A DNA stretch of 64,000 nt from Hydrangea macrophylla (lineage: Eukaryota > Streptophyta > Magnoliopsida > Cornales > Hydrangeaceae). Below, piece by piece: positions 44,842-56,128 of this stretch. Location: NCBI GenBank assembly GCA_033977485.1, contig CM066988.1:27012501-27076500 (forward strand), read 5' to 3'. The notes under the pieces are model-generated. The model was not told the DNA's origin. It made no database searches and worked only from the letters and a program-made list of their open reading frames with translations. The position numbers and the translations under genes were made by a program. The first letter of the stretch is position 1; each line of letters begins with the position of its first letter.

Positions 44842-47800
44842 ATGACTACTTCTGATAAAGATTTGGACATTCAGCAGACTAATGCTCCTGTGTTCCCATC
44901 TCGTTCGGATCTCTCCTTATCTCAGCATATTCCTGCGCAACGTGTTACAAGTGTCCTATTGGATGGACACAATTTTGCCGCATGGTCTCATTCTCTCCGT
45001 CTTTTCCTTGGTGCCAAAGGAAAGACTAGTTGGCTATTTGGCAAAGTGCCTAAGCCTGCTATCACTGATCCCACATTCGATCAATGGACTATGGATAATT
45101 GTGCTATCTTGGGCTGGTTCTTTAACTCTATGGAAACTCGTATTTATCAGATGTTTATGTATCACACTTCTGTCCATGGTCTTTGGGATGCTTTGACCAA
45201 GATGTATGCTCATAAGCGGAACGAGTCCCGTATTTATCAGCTTCATCGGGAGGTCTCTCATGCATCCCAGGACTCACTTCGGCTTAGTGTCTCTGATTTT
45301 TTCGGCTATCTTCAGTCCCGTTGGGAGGAATTAGCTCAGTATGAGCCCCTTAATGATATTGCTGCTGAAGCTGCTACTGTTATTATTCAGCGTCTTGATC
45401 GTTTGCACACTTATCAGTTCTTGATGGGTTTGAAATCTGAGTTTGAATTTCTTTGCACTCAGATTTTGAACACATCCCCTATGCCTTCGCTGTATGAGGC
45501 CTTTGCTACCATTGATGGTGATGAGCGTCGACGACGCTTGATTCAGGCTTCTCCTGCTCCTGTTCCTGATCCTCCTGCTGTTCCTGATCAGATGGCCTTT
45601 GCAGCTAATTCTGGAGCTCGCCATGGTGGTCGGCAACCACCTATTTGTAAGTATTGTAATGTTGTTGGGCATACCAAAGACCGTTGGTTTAAACTTCATC
45701 CTGAGTTGAAGAAACAGTATGGTCGTGGTCGCAATCCTGGATCTTCCCGTGTTGCTGCCATAGCTGATTCTGGCCCGGATCCTGTTGCTCCAGATATTGG
45801 TCAACTTCATCAGAATCAGAATTTGCTTCAGTCCCAGATTGGTCAGATTCAGACTCAACTTGGCACTCTCCTTCAGCAGGCTCATCCTGGCTCTTCTTCT
45901 ACTGCCGCTCTTGCTACAGGTACTTCCACAGCTTTACAGGTTAAGTCAGGCTCACGGTGGGTTCTGGACTCAGGAGCCTCTGATCACATGACCGGTGAGT
46001 TATCACTTTTTTCGTCCCCCCTTACGCCTGTTAACCAGACTGTGAGTATCGCTGATGGTTCAACAACTCGTGTCCATAGTCAGGGTGATGTTTGTTTATC
46101 TTCAGATATTACATTGTCCTCTGTACTTCATGTCCCTCATTTCTCCCTTAATCTCTTGTCTGTTAGTCGTCTTGCCAAGAGTTATAATTGTGCTGTTATT
46201 TTCTTACCTGATCGTTGTCTCTTGCAGGACCTGACTTCGAAGAAGATTTTTGGCACGGGCCATGAGCTTGATGGACTTTATTTCTTCGGGGAACCACCAC
46301 CACCACCTGTGTCTTCTAGTCTACAAGCGTCTGTTCTACCTAGTTCATCTTCTAGTTCTTTTTCTGATAAGACTTTAGAGTTATGGCATGCTCGCCTAGG
46401 ACATGCTAATTTTCAATATCTTTGTTTACTTTTTCCAGAGTTAATAAAAGCTTGTAAGACTCATAAATTTCATTGTGTGGTGTGTGAACTTTCTAAACAT
46501 ACTCGTTCTACTTATATTCCTCGCATGTCTCGTGCTCCTTGTGTTTTTGATATTATACATTCGGATGTGTGGGGACCTTCCCCTGTTACTGCTTTAAACG
46601 GGTACCGATATTATGTCACCTTCATTGATGATTATTCACATTGCACATGGGTTTATCTCCTTAAGAAAAAATCTGAGGTTTTTCCTTTGTTTATTCAGTT
46701 TTTACAAATGATCAAAACCCAGTATCACACCGTTGTTCGCACACTCCGATCTGATAATGGTCGTGAATATATCTCTAATGATTTTTGTTCTGAACTAAAT
46801 AAACAGGGTATTCTCCACCAATTTAGTTGTACATATACCCCAGAACAGAATGGTGTGGCGGAACGCAAAAACCGTCACATTATGTCTGTGGTCCGATGCC
46901 TTCTTCGTGGTATGGAGGTGCCTAAATACTTCTGGCACTTTGCTGTTCTCACAGCTACTTATCTCATAAATCGTACCCCGAGTCGTGTCTTAAACGGACA
47001 GGCTCCACTGCATATTCTTTAGCCCGATTGTACTCTTTTTCATGTTTTACCCCGTGTGTTTGGATGCACGTGTTTTGTTCAGGACCGTAGTCCTCTTCGC
47101 ACTAAACTAGATGATAAGGCTATTCGCTGTGTCTTTCTAGGGTATTCCCCCATGTCTAAAGGTTATCGGTGCTATAATCCTGTTTCTCGTCGTTCTTATA
47201 ATTCTATGGATGTTACTTTTTTGGAAGATGTTCCTTTCTTTGCAGGTCCTTATCCTTCCCCTGCCTCGGTCCCTCAGGAAACTCATCTTGTGCCGGATGA
47301 ACTTCCCTGTCCTATTCCTGTTTTTGACTCTAATTCTCCTGAGTTTTCCCTTCCACCAGTAATAACGTCTTCTCCTGAATTCCGCTACTCTCGACGTCCA
47401 CAGGCTCATGCTCCACTACCAGATACTTCTCCGGATCCGGGTCCTCCTTCTCCTCCACCATTAAGACGATCCACCCGTGTTCCTCGCCCGGTAAATCGGT
47501 ATGGTTACTCTTGCTCTACTAATCATCCTCTTTCCCAGTATATCTCTTACTCTGCTCTTTCAGGTCCCTATCATGCTTTTCTTAGTCAGGTTGATTCCGT
47601 TTCAATTCCCCGGTCTATGTCTGAGGCTCTCCAGAATTCACACTGGGTAACCGCTATGCAAGCAGAAATGGATGCTCTTCAACGAAACAAAACTTGGGAG
47701 CTTGTTTCTCTCCCTCCGGGGGAAAAGACAGTTGGCTGCAAATGGGTTTTCACTGTTAAGTATCTTCCTGATGGCACTATTGATCGTTATAAGGCTCGAC

Positions 47801-49149
47801 TGGTTGCCAAAGGATTTACTCAAATTCCAGGCAAAGATTTCAGTGCCACCTTTGCTCCCGTGGCCAAGCTTACTACTGTTCGTCTTATTATTTCTTTGGC
47901 TGCCTCTTACTCTTGGCCCCTTCATCAACTTGACGTAAAAAATGCTTTTTTGAATGGGGATCTTCAGGAGACTATTTATATGGACCCCCCTCCGGGTTTT
48001 CGGGCTGAGGGGGAGTATTCTGGGAAAGTTTTCCGATTACGTAAGTCTCTTTATGGGTTGAAACAGTCTCCTCGGGCATGGTTCAGTCGTTTTAGTGATG
48101 TGGTTCTGTCTATTGGATTCACCAGATGCCACTCTGATCACACTTGCTTCATTAGACGTCGTCCAGACGGTTGATGTATCATCTTATCTGTTTATGTCGA
48201 TGATATCATTATTACTGGTGATGACACTACAGGAATCACAGGGGTAAAGAAGAAACTTGGAACTGTTTTTGATGTTAAAGATTTGGGTCTCCTTCGGTAT
48301 TTCCTTGGTATTGAGATTGCCCGGTCTCGCCATGGGATCTCGATGACCCAAAGGAAGTACATTTTGGATCTTCTCAGTGATACAGGCATGATGGGCTGTC
48401 GCCCTGCTTCCACACCTATGGATCCGAATCTCAAATTATCTTCTGAGTCAGGAGAGCTTTTGTCTGATCCATCTTCTTATCAGCGTCTTGTTGGTCGTCT
48501 TATTTATTTGACCAACACACGGCCTGATCTCACATTTGCTGTCAGCGTTGTGAGTCAGTTCATGCATGCCCCACGTACTTCTCATATGGACGCAGTTCAT
48601 CATATTCTTCGGTATTTAAAAACTTGCCCGGGTTTGGGTCTTTTCTTCACTGCAGGAAAACAATCTGGGGTCTCATGCTTTACGGATGCCGACTATGCTG
48701 GTTCCAAGAGTGATAGACGCTCAACTTCAGGTTTCTGTACCTTCTATGGTAAACACCTTATCTCTTGGAAAAGCAAGAAACAAGCAGTTGTCTCAAGATC
48801 ATCAGCTGAAGCTGAATATCGTGCTATGGCACAAGGTTCTTGTGAACTTTTATGGCTCAGATCTCTTTTACAAGAACTAGGGTTCCCTGTGAATCAGCCC
48901 TCTACACTGTTTTGTGACAATAAGTCTGCTATTATGCTCGCTTCTGACTCTGTTCTTCATGAACGTACCAAACATGTGGAAGTCGACATTCATTTTATTC
49001 GTGAGAAAGTTCGTGCTGGTATTATTACTCCGTGCTTTGTTCCCTCTTCAGATCAGACAGTTGATGTTTTTACCAAATCCGTTGGACCATCTCTTTTGAA
49101 GTCTTCTGTGGTCAAGCTTGGTCTCATGAATCCATTCGCTCCAGCTTGA
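44842..49149 (+). pseudogene. Element D gag-pol polyprotein with two nonsense codons
   Basis: Single frame of 1435 codons from MTTSDKDLDIQQ, with no frameshift. Gag: LLDGHNFAAWSHSLRLFLGA, LYEAFATIDGDERRRR. Zinc knuckle CKYCNVVGHTKDRW from residue 269: the last Cys is replaced by Trp (residue 282). Protease WVLDSGASDHMTG (Asp 376). Pre-integrase ELWHARLGHA. Integrase catalytic Asp575, Asp638 and Glu674; the last two are separated by exactly 35 residues. RT: KWVFTVKYLPDGTIDRYKAR, LDVKNAFLNGDL and SVYVDDIII (Tyr 1118). RNase H: CFTDADYAGS and SSAEAEYRAM. Stops are TAG at 47020-47022 (codon 727, end of integrase) and TGA at 48172-48174 (codon 1111, seven codons before YVDD). Confidence 0.95.
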
Positions 49150-49156
49150 GGGGGAG

Positions 49157-49356
49157 TGTTGGAATTATAGGAATTTATCTTTATAGTAATTTACGTATCT
49201 TGTTATTTATGTTAATTAGTTAATTAGGATTTGACAAGATTTGATCTTTTCTGTATTCTTTCCTTTTCTTTTCTTCTTTCCTTTTTTCCTTTTCTTCTCT
49301 TGGTGTATAAATATTGTACATATTGGTGGAATAAAATCATCCCATTACTTTCTTCT
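49157..49356 (+). repeat. Element D 3' LTR
   Basis: 200 bp, identical to the 5' LTR by eye. Followed by the GTGTT duplication and the rest of element E's 5' LTR. Confidence 0.96.
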
Positions 49357-49361
49357 GTGTT

Positions 49362-49476
49362 CTTCTCCCTCTATCTTTAATTATTGTTATAATTATTCTT
49401 GCATTTGTTTTAGTTTCTAATTTGCCATTAAGTAATCTTATTCACCCCCCCTCTAAGGATTACTTTTGGGCCAACA
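49362..49476 (+). repeat. Element E 5' LTR, right part
   Basis: Continues the LTR after element D and ends TTTTGGGCCAACA, matching the 3' LTR end TTTTGGACTAACA. The degenerate primer site TTAGTACCAAAGC (49478-49490) follows. Confidence 0.88.
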
Positions 49477-49534
49477 ATTAGTACCAAAGCAAGGACCCTT
49501 GTATTGATCTCACATATCTTAGAGTTAAGATCAC

Positions 49535-51120
49535 ATGGCAAACACTAGTACCAATATCACTTATAGTGAGGGTCAATCATCCCAAATACCTACATGCTTT
49601 AATGGAACAAACTATGCTTATTGGACAAATAGGATGAGAATTTACATTATTGCTCAAGACTTCGATTTATGGCAAATCGTAGTCAAAGGGCCTCATGTTC
49701 CCTCTAAGATTGTAGGCATCGAAACCGTTACTAAAACGGAAGATGAATATAATGATAGTGACAAGAAACTTATTAAAATGAATGCTATGTCCATGTTCTA
49801 TATTGTGGCTTAGATCCTAATGAATACAATAGAATCTCTTCATGTGAATCGACTAAAGAAATTTGGGACAAATTAGTGGTTACTCATGAAGGAACTAATC
49901 AAGTTAAGAAGTCTAAGATTAGCTTACTTATTCAATCATATGAAATGTTCAAAATGTTTCCAAATGAAACTATTAGTGAAATGTCTACTTGCTTTAATAC
50001 CATTACTAATAGTTTGAAAAATCTTGGTAGAGTTTATTCTAATGAAGAGATGATTGACAAGGTGCTTAGGTCTCTACCAAAGCATTGGCAACCAAAGGTC
50101 ACAGTGGTCCGAGAAGCAAACGAACTCTCAAGGCTCTCTATTAAACAAATCATGGGATCTCTCATGAAATGGAATTGGCTGTCTTCAACAATGAAGATAA
50201 AAAGAAGAACTTGGGTCTAAAGGCTTCAAATGACCAAGACGATGATAGTGATGAAGATGGTGAAATGGCCATGATCACTCGCAAGTTCAAGAGATTCTTT
50301 AGAAGAGACGAATCCTTTGCAAGAAAAGGACAAAAGAAAAGTGAAGCCAAAAAAGATCCACTCATTTGCTTCAAGTGCAAAAAGCCTGGACACATCAAAG
50401 CCGATTGCCCATTGCTAAAGAAGAACTTCAAGCAAAAGGCGAAAAAGACAATGAAGGCAACAACTTGGGATGATTCCGAGAATTAGACATCCAAAGATGA
50501 ATCAAGTAATGATGAAGTGGCAAACATTTGTATCATGGCACACGAAAGTGATGAGGTAGACTCTAACTATGACTCTTATAATGAATTTCAAAACTATGAT
50601 GAGCTACAAAATGCAATTGATGAATTACATGAGGAATTGGAAAGCATGGGAACCAAATACCTAGCTCTCAAAAAGAACTTTTCCCTTTTCTCAAATGAAC
50701 TTAGTGAATTGAAATCATAAATTGAATCTTTGAGGAAAGAAAATGAAATGCTTGCTTTAAGAAGCATTCCTTCAAATGATTTTGAAAAGGAAAACATTGA
50801 GTTGAAGAAATAAGTTGAAGATTTGACAAAAACTTTAGCAAAATTCACTCATGGAGAGCAAAATCTAAATATGCTTTTAGGAAAACAAAGATGTGTCTTT
50901 GATAAAGCCGGATTGGGTTTCAATCCTACCTACAAAGAAAAGAAGTACAACAATTTCTTTTCAAGTGATGCTTCTACTAGTTCTAGTTCTTCAAACAAAT
51001 CTCATCAAAGCATTTCTACAAAAGGATCCATTTCAAGCAAGTTCAATCCTCATGTAACTTGTCATTATTGCATGACAAGGGGCATGTAAACTACAAATGC
51101 CCAAATATGAGAAAGACTAC
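49535..51120 (+). pseudogene. Element E gag
   Basis: Starts MANTSTNITYSEGQSSQIPT. UBN2-type gag region: FNGTNYAYWTNRMRIYI (49590-49645), then after a frameshift near 49815 FKMFPNETISEMSTCFNTI and EEMIDKVLRSLPKHW. A second frameshift near 50165. Zinc knuckle CFKCKKPGHIKADC is at about 50368-50410, a predicted coiled coil with heptad-like Leu/Glu (ELQNAIDELHEELESMG, 50600-50650), and a second knuckle starting CHYC at about 51060, split by a frameshift. Stops at 50484, 50718, 50811 and 51087. Long gag with a coiled coil and two knuckles fits SIRE-type elements. Confidence 0.85.
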
Positions 51121-54100
51121 TATGGTTTGGATTGAAAAGGGAACCACACCTCCCTTTGCTAACAAAAGTGGACCCAACAAATATTGGGTACCAAAGAGGA
51201 ATACTTAAGCTTGTTTTGTAGGTGTGCTTAAAATCCTCAAGGAAGGATAGATGGTTCTTGGATAGTGGATGCTCTAGATACATGACTGGAGATAAATCAA
51301 AGTTCTCCTCTCTCTCTCCCAAGGATGGTGGAAACGTCACCTTCAGAGACAACTCCGAGGGAAAAATCATTGGCATAGGTAAAATTGGTAAAAATTCCTC
51401 TTTAACTATTGAGAATGTATTACTTGTTGATGGTGTTAAACCTAATTTATTGAGCATTAGTCAATTATGTGATAAAGGCACTAAAGTTGTTTTTGAATCA
51501 AACTATTGCATGATTATGAACGCTAAAGATGATAAAGTGTTATTTATTGCTTATCGTGATGAAACTGTTTATACCATTGATTTTGATGATATTTCTTCTT
51601 AAGATGTTAAATGCTTTACGGTGTTAAGTAAAACTAGTTGGCTTTGGCATAGACGATTAGGACATGCTAGTATGGATCTCCTTTCAAATTTATCAAAGAA
51701 TGATTTAGTCAAAGGTTTACCAAAAACAAAATTTGTTAATGACAAGATTTGTGATGCTTGTCAACTTGGAAAACAAACAAAAGCCTCTTTCAAAAAGAAA
51801 AAGGAGATGTCTACTAGTAGGCCTCTTGAATTGTTTCATATGGATTTATTTGGTCTTAATCGTGTAGCAAGTATGAGTGGCAAAGTGTATGCATTCGTAA
51901 TTGTTGATGATTACTCAAGATTTACTTGGGTCATTTTTCTTGCTTGTAAAGATGAGGCTTACCCAAATTTTGTAAAATTTTGTAAAAGTTCAAAATGAAA
52001 AGGGGTATGCTATCAACAAATTTAGAAGTGATAGAGGAAGAGAATTTGACAATAAAGACATTTCAAATTTTTGTGATGAAAATGGTTTTGGACATAATTT
52101 TTCGACACCAAGAACTCATCAACAAAATGGTGTTGTTGAAAGAAAAAATAGATCACTTCAAGAGATGGCAAGAACATTATTAAATGAACACTCTTTGCCA
52201 CAATACTTTTGGGCCGAAGCAACTAGCACTTCTTGTTATGTTATTAATCATGTTGCTATTAGAAATAATCTTGGTAAGACTCCCTATGAACTTTGGAAGG
52301 GTAGAAAACCTAACATCGGTTATTTTAGAGTTTTCGGTTGTAATCGCTTCATCTTAAACAATAAGGATAACTTAGGTAAGTTTGGCACTAAGTGGGATGA
52401 GGGTATCTTCTTAGGTTATTCACAAATAAGCAAGGCATATAGAGTTTTTAAGAAGAAGACCTTAGTCATAGAAGAGTCCATGCATGTAGTTTTTGATGAG
52501 GCAAATCCTTTTAGAAGAAGAGATGATGATGATGATGTTGTTGTAGAAAGTCTAGATGGAGCTAGTACTTCAAACTCCTTACCTTTAGAAAAACCTAAGG
52601 AAGATTTCTCTACTCCTCTAGAACATCCTAGGGACAATATTAGAGATGACCTCCCTAGAGATTGGAAGACCGTTCCTAGTCACCCCATAGATCAAATCAT
52701 AGGTGACCCCGATCAAGGAATAGCTACTAGATCCTCTCTTAGAAACATTTGCAACAACTTAGCATTCCTATCTCAAATAGAACCTAAAAACATAGAGGAA
52801 GCCGAGCAAGATGATAGTTGGATTATGGCTATGTAAGAAGAGTTGAACCAATTTAAGAGAAACCAAGTTTGAACTTTAGTTCTTAGACCCAATGATCATT
52901 CAATCATAGGAACGAAATGGGTGTTTAGGAATAAGAAGGATGAATCTAGAGTAGTGGTTAGAAATAAGGCTAGATTGGTAGCCCAAGGGTATAACCAAGA
53001 AGAAGGAATAGACTGTGCGGAAACCTATGCTCCCATAGCAAGGTTAGAAGCCATTAGAATGTTGCTTGTGTTTGCTTGCCACAAAGATTTCAAACTTTTT
53101 CAAATGGATGTTAAAAGTGCCTTTTTAAATGGTTTTATAGCGGAAGAAGTTTATGTCAAGCAACCTCTCGTATTTGAAAGTTTAAAATTTCCCAATCATG
53201 TTTTTAAACTTTCAAAGGCTCTATATGGTTTAAAACAAGCTCCTCGTGCTTGGTATGATCGTCTTAGCAAATATTTGCTTGATCTTGGATTTACTCGAGG
53301 AAAAATTGACACCATACTTTTTATTAAACATTCACACAATGATATATTGCTTGTTCAAATCTATGTGGATGATATCATCTTTTGTGCTACAAATGAAAAA
53401 ATGTGTGGGAAATTCGCAAAATCCATGCAAGATGAATTTGAAATGAGCATGATGGGAGAACTAAATTTCTTTCTTGGTTTACAAATCAAACAACATAAAG
53501 ATGGTATTTTCATAAACCAATCCAAGTACATTAAAGATTTATTGAAAAGATTTGGTTTTGAAAATTGCAAACCAATTACAACTCCCATGAGTTCTTCTCT
53601 CAAACTTAACAAAGATGAATCCAGAAAACTTGTTGAGACTAAAAATTTCCGTGGTACGATAGGTAGTTTGTTGTATCTTATCGCTAGTAGACCGGACATT
53701 ATGTTTAGAATATGTCTTTGTGCTAGATTTCAATCTTCACCTAGAGCGTCGCATGTTGCAGCCGTCAAGCACATTTTTAGATACTTGTTAGGCATAATTG
53801 ACTTAGGTTTATAGTATCCTAAGAACACTCCCTTTGACTTAGTTAGCTTTTTAGATGCGGACTTTGCTAGTTGCAAAGTAGATCGCAAGAGCACAAGTGG
53901 CACGTGTCACTTTTTAGGACACTCTCTAGTCTTTTGGTTTAGTAAGAAACAAAATTCCGTAGCTTTGTCCACAGCGAAAGCTGAATATATAGCCGCCGGT
54001 AGTTGTTGTGCACAAGTTCTTTATATGAAACAACAATTAGAAGACTTTGTACTTCTCTTTTATCACATTCCACTTAGATGCGATAACACTAGTGCAATTA

Positions 54101-54325
54101 GCCTCTCTAAGAATCCCATTCAACATTCTAGAACTAAGCACATTGAGATTAGACACCATTCATTAGAGATCATGTTCAAAAGGGGGATGTCGAACTTGTC
54201 TTCATCGATACAATCATAAATGGCCAGATATTTTCATTAAACCTCTCCAAGAAGATCGTTTTTGTATCATTCGTCATGAATTAGGGATGGTAGTCAAGCC
54301 GATGTTATGTAAATTCGGAGCTTAG
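51121..54325 (+). pseudogene. Element E pol: protease, integrase, RT, RNase H
   Basis: Protease RWFLDSGCSRYMTGD at 51246-51290. Pre-integrase WLWHRRLGHASMDLL after a stop at 51600-51602. Integrase: HMDLFG (first Asp, about 51838), FVIVDDYSRFTWV, a frameshift near 51998, then GVVERKN-type sequence in mixed frames and MARTLLNEHSLPQYFWAEA (52165 on). RT in frame from 52921: KARLVAQGYNQEEGIDCAET, FQMDVKSAFLNGF, VQIYVDDIIFCA with both Asp. RNase H: SFLDADFASCK, LSTAKAEYIAAG, LRCDNTSAISL. The end, after a frameshift near 54190, reads DIFIKPLQEDRF and stops at 54323-54325. At least five stops and three frameshifts. Confidence 0.9.
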
Positions 54326-54372
54326 ACACTCCTTCTCTTCAATCTTTGCAAAAAACCATTTTCTGACTGAAA

Positions 54373-54719
54373 GCAGTCGACTGGTCTTATTCCCAGTTGA
54401 CTGGATCCTTGTTTCCTTTAAAATTTGTTTTACATTTACCCGATCAGTCGACTGACCGTTTTACCCAGTCGACCGGACCTAAAATTTTTCAGTCGACTGG
54501 ATCCTTATCATCGACTGAACATCATTTTCAAAATTCCTTGGGTCCTTTAGTCGACTTCTTTTTAACCCAGTCGACCGAATGGAATCTTAAGCAAACTCTC
54601 TGCTTTATCTTCAGTCGATCGACAAATTTCCCAGTCGACCGATGTGTGCCCTAATTTTCGCTCAATCGACCGGAGTTCCTCTAATCAGTCGACTGAAATC
54701 GTGTTTTGTATATATATAT
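54373..54719 (+). promoter_or_regulatory. Element E internal GTCGAC cluster and TATA box
   Basis: About a dozen sites over 320 bp (CAGTCGACTGG, CAGTCGACTGA, CAGTCGACCGG, CAGTCGATCGAC and variants), then TGTATATATATATC with the TATA at 54709-54719. This resembles the LTR arrangement but is internal, between pol and the third frame. Downstream are AAACAAAACCCTAA and a pyrimidine-rich leader with acceptor-like CTCTCTCTAG (to 54769) and CCACCATTTCAG (to 54832). Candidate internal promoter (inference). Confidence 0.55.
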
Positions 54720-54917
54720 CTCTTTGCAATTTTTTAAAACAAAACCCTAATTCCCTAATCTCTCTCTAGGCAACTACGCCCCCAACCTTTCTCACCCCAA
54801 TCTCTTCCTCATCTCCTCTTCCACCATTTCAGGTCCCCTCTATCACCAGTTCAGCCCCCATCCTACATATTCCCTATTTATCTCTATCTCTCTCCTTTTC
54901 GTCCCCTCTCTGCGATT

Positions 54918-55549
54918 ATGGCACCTAAAAAGCGCAAGGAAGCTGAGGACTGTTCATCTAAGCCCTCACCACCATCTTCCGTCATTTCAAGATCCCTCTC
55001 GATGATCGTGATCGTCATGATCCTTCTCCTCATGATATTTATTCTTCCACTACTTTGTCTATAATGAGATATAAGCTTGAGGATGATGTCTACGTTCCTA
55101 AGACCCCCCGTACTCCCATTGCTCCTTCTGTTCCTAACACCACTACAGATACCACCACCACCACTGATCCCACCACCACCACTGTGCCACCCTCTGATGT
55201 TCCCTCTTCTTCTACTCCTACTACTTCCTCTTCTTCAGCTCTTCCTCCTGCTGCTGATCTATCAGAGCAGTTCGCCATTATCACCGCCTCCATTGACTCT
55301 TTTTCCACTACCGTCACTTTACTACACTCCACTCTATCCTCTAATGTCTCTACACTCTCCTCTACTGTTACTTCTCAGTTTGGCACACTCCGCTCCGACA
55401 TTTTGGAGATTGGCACTGTTGTGGACGTTCTTTGCACCACCTCTGCTGCCACTTAGAAGCTAGTGGATAGACGTCTATCAGAGATGCAGTCCAGTCTTGA
55501 CGATGCTCGAGATGCCATTCAGGTGAAGAGGAGTCATTTTGGGATGTGA
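54918..55549 (+). pseudogene. Element E third frame (basic N-terminus, Pro/Thr/Ser-rich)
   Basis: Opens MAPKKRKEAEDCSSKPSPPS: PKKRK is a classical nuclear-localisation-type signal. After a frameshift near 54990 it continues through YKLEDDVYVPKTPRTP, a Thr/Pro/Ser-rich middle (55130-55230), and a predicted coiled-coil-like end (LSEQFAIITASIDSFSTTV onward, then RRLSEMQSSLDDARDAIQ). A stop lies at 55454-55456 and the final TGA at 55547-55549. SIRE-type elements carry an env-like or unassigned third ORF here. I see no signal peptide and no transmembrane span, so an envelope role is not supported by this copy. Overlapping frames at 55077-55463 (+) and 55090-55332 (-) are shadows. Confidence 0.65.
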
Positions 55550-56128
55550 CAACCTTTTTTTATCTCTTTTGGATATATGCTAAGCTACATAAGCTAACAT
55601 GGACATCTAGATAGATAGTTTTGGGTTTTGGGTTTCTTACAGGCTTACAAATTCTTTTTGTATCTATATAATCTCTTTTGTTTTTAAACTGCTTCTATGG
55701 ATATTATAAGAAATTGTCTTTTTTGCTATATGTAGTTCCATTTGCCATTTATGCTTGTCTATACATTCATGTTTGTATGATAGTTGTATCTACTATTGCT
55801 TCTCATGATATTGGTATACTTGTCTGTTTGTATACTAGCCGAGGGAAGATGGTGATACTTTTTATTAAATGATTTCCACCCCATCCCCTCCATCAACTCA
55901 CTCAAAGAGGGGGAGATTCTCTCCGCTCTAAGTGTTTTTTTGTTGATGACAAAAGGGGGAGAATATCCTGTTGCTTTTCCACTTTGAATTGATTGCCATT
56001 TATTATAAGAAGTTGATTTATATTTTCACATGTTCTTCAAAGTGCATCATTTATCTAAAATTGGACAATTCTTGCTATTCTTGTATCTCGGGCAACTAGT
56101 AGTTTATCATCATCAAAAAGGGGGAGAT
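55550..56128 (+). other. Element E 3' untranslated region and polypurine tract
   Basis: No gene. Two purine-rich words, CAAAGAGGGGGAGATTC (about 55902) and CAAAAGGGGGAGAATA (about 55950), precede the terminal tract AAAAAGGGGGAGAT at 56116-56128. Such repeated polypurine words are common upstream of SIRE-type 3' LTRs. Confidence 0.8.

Larger units (their letters stand above)
44245..49356 (+). mobile_element. Element D: young Ty1/copia retrotransposon
   Basis: 5.1 kb. LTRs 44245-44444 and 49157-49356 (200 bp each) are identical by eye, with TSDs GTGTT at 44240-44244 and 49357-49361. Termini are TG...CT, a known non-canonical LTR ending. TGGTATCAGAGCC (44445-44457) abuts the 5' LTR, and the polypurine tract TTGAGGGGGAG (49146-49156) abuts the 3' LTR. 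One long gag-pol frame with two stops fills the interior. LTR identity implies a very recent insertion. Confidence 0.96.

Noticed and set aside
45331..45885. 184-codon minus-strand frame
   Set aside because: Antisense shadow of element D gag-pol.
54918..55549. Element E third frame as a functional envelope gene
   Set aside because: It has a frameshift and a stop, no signal peptide, no membrane span, and a nuclear-type basic start.
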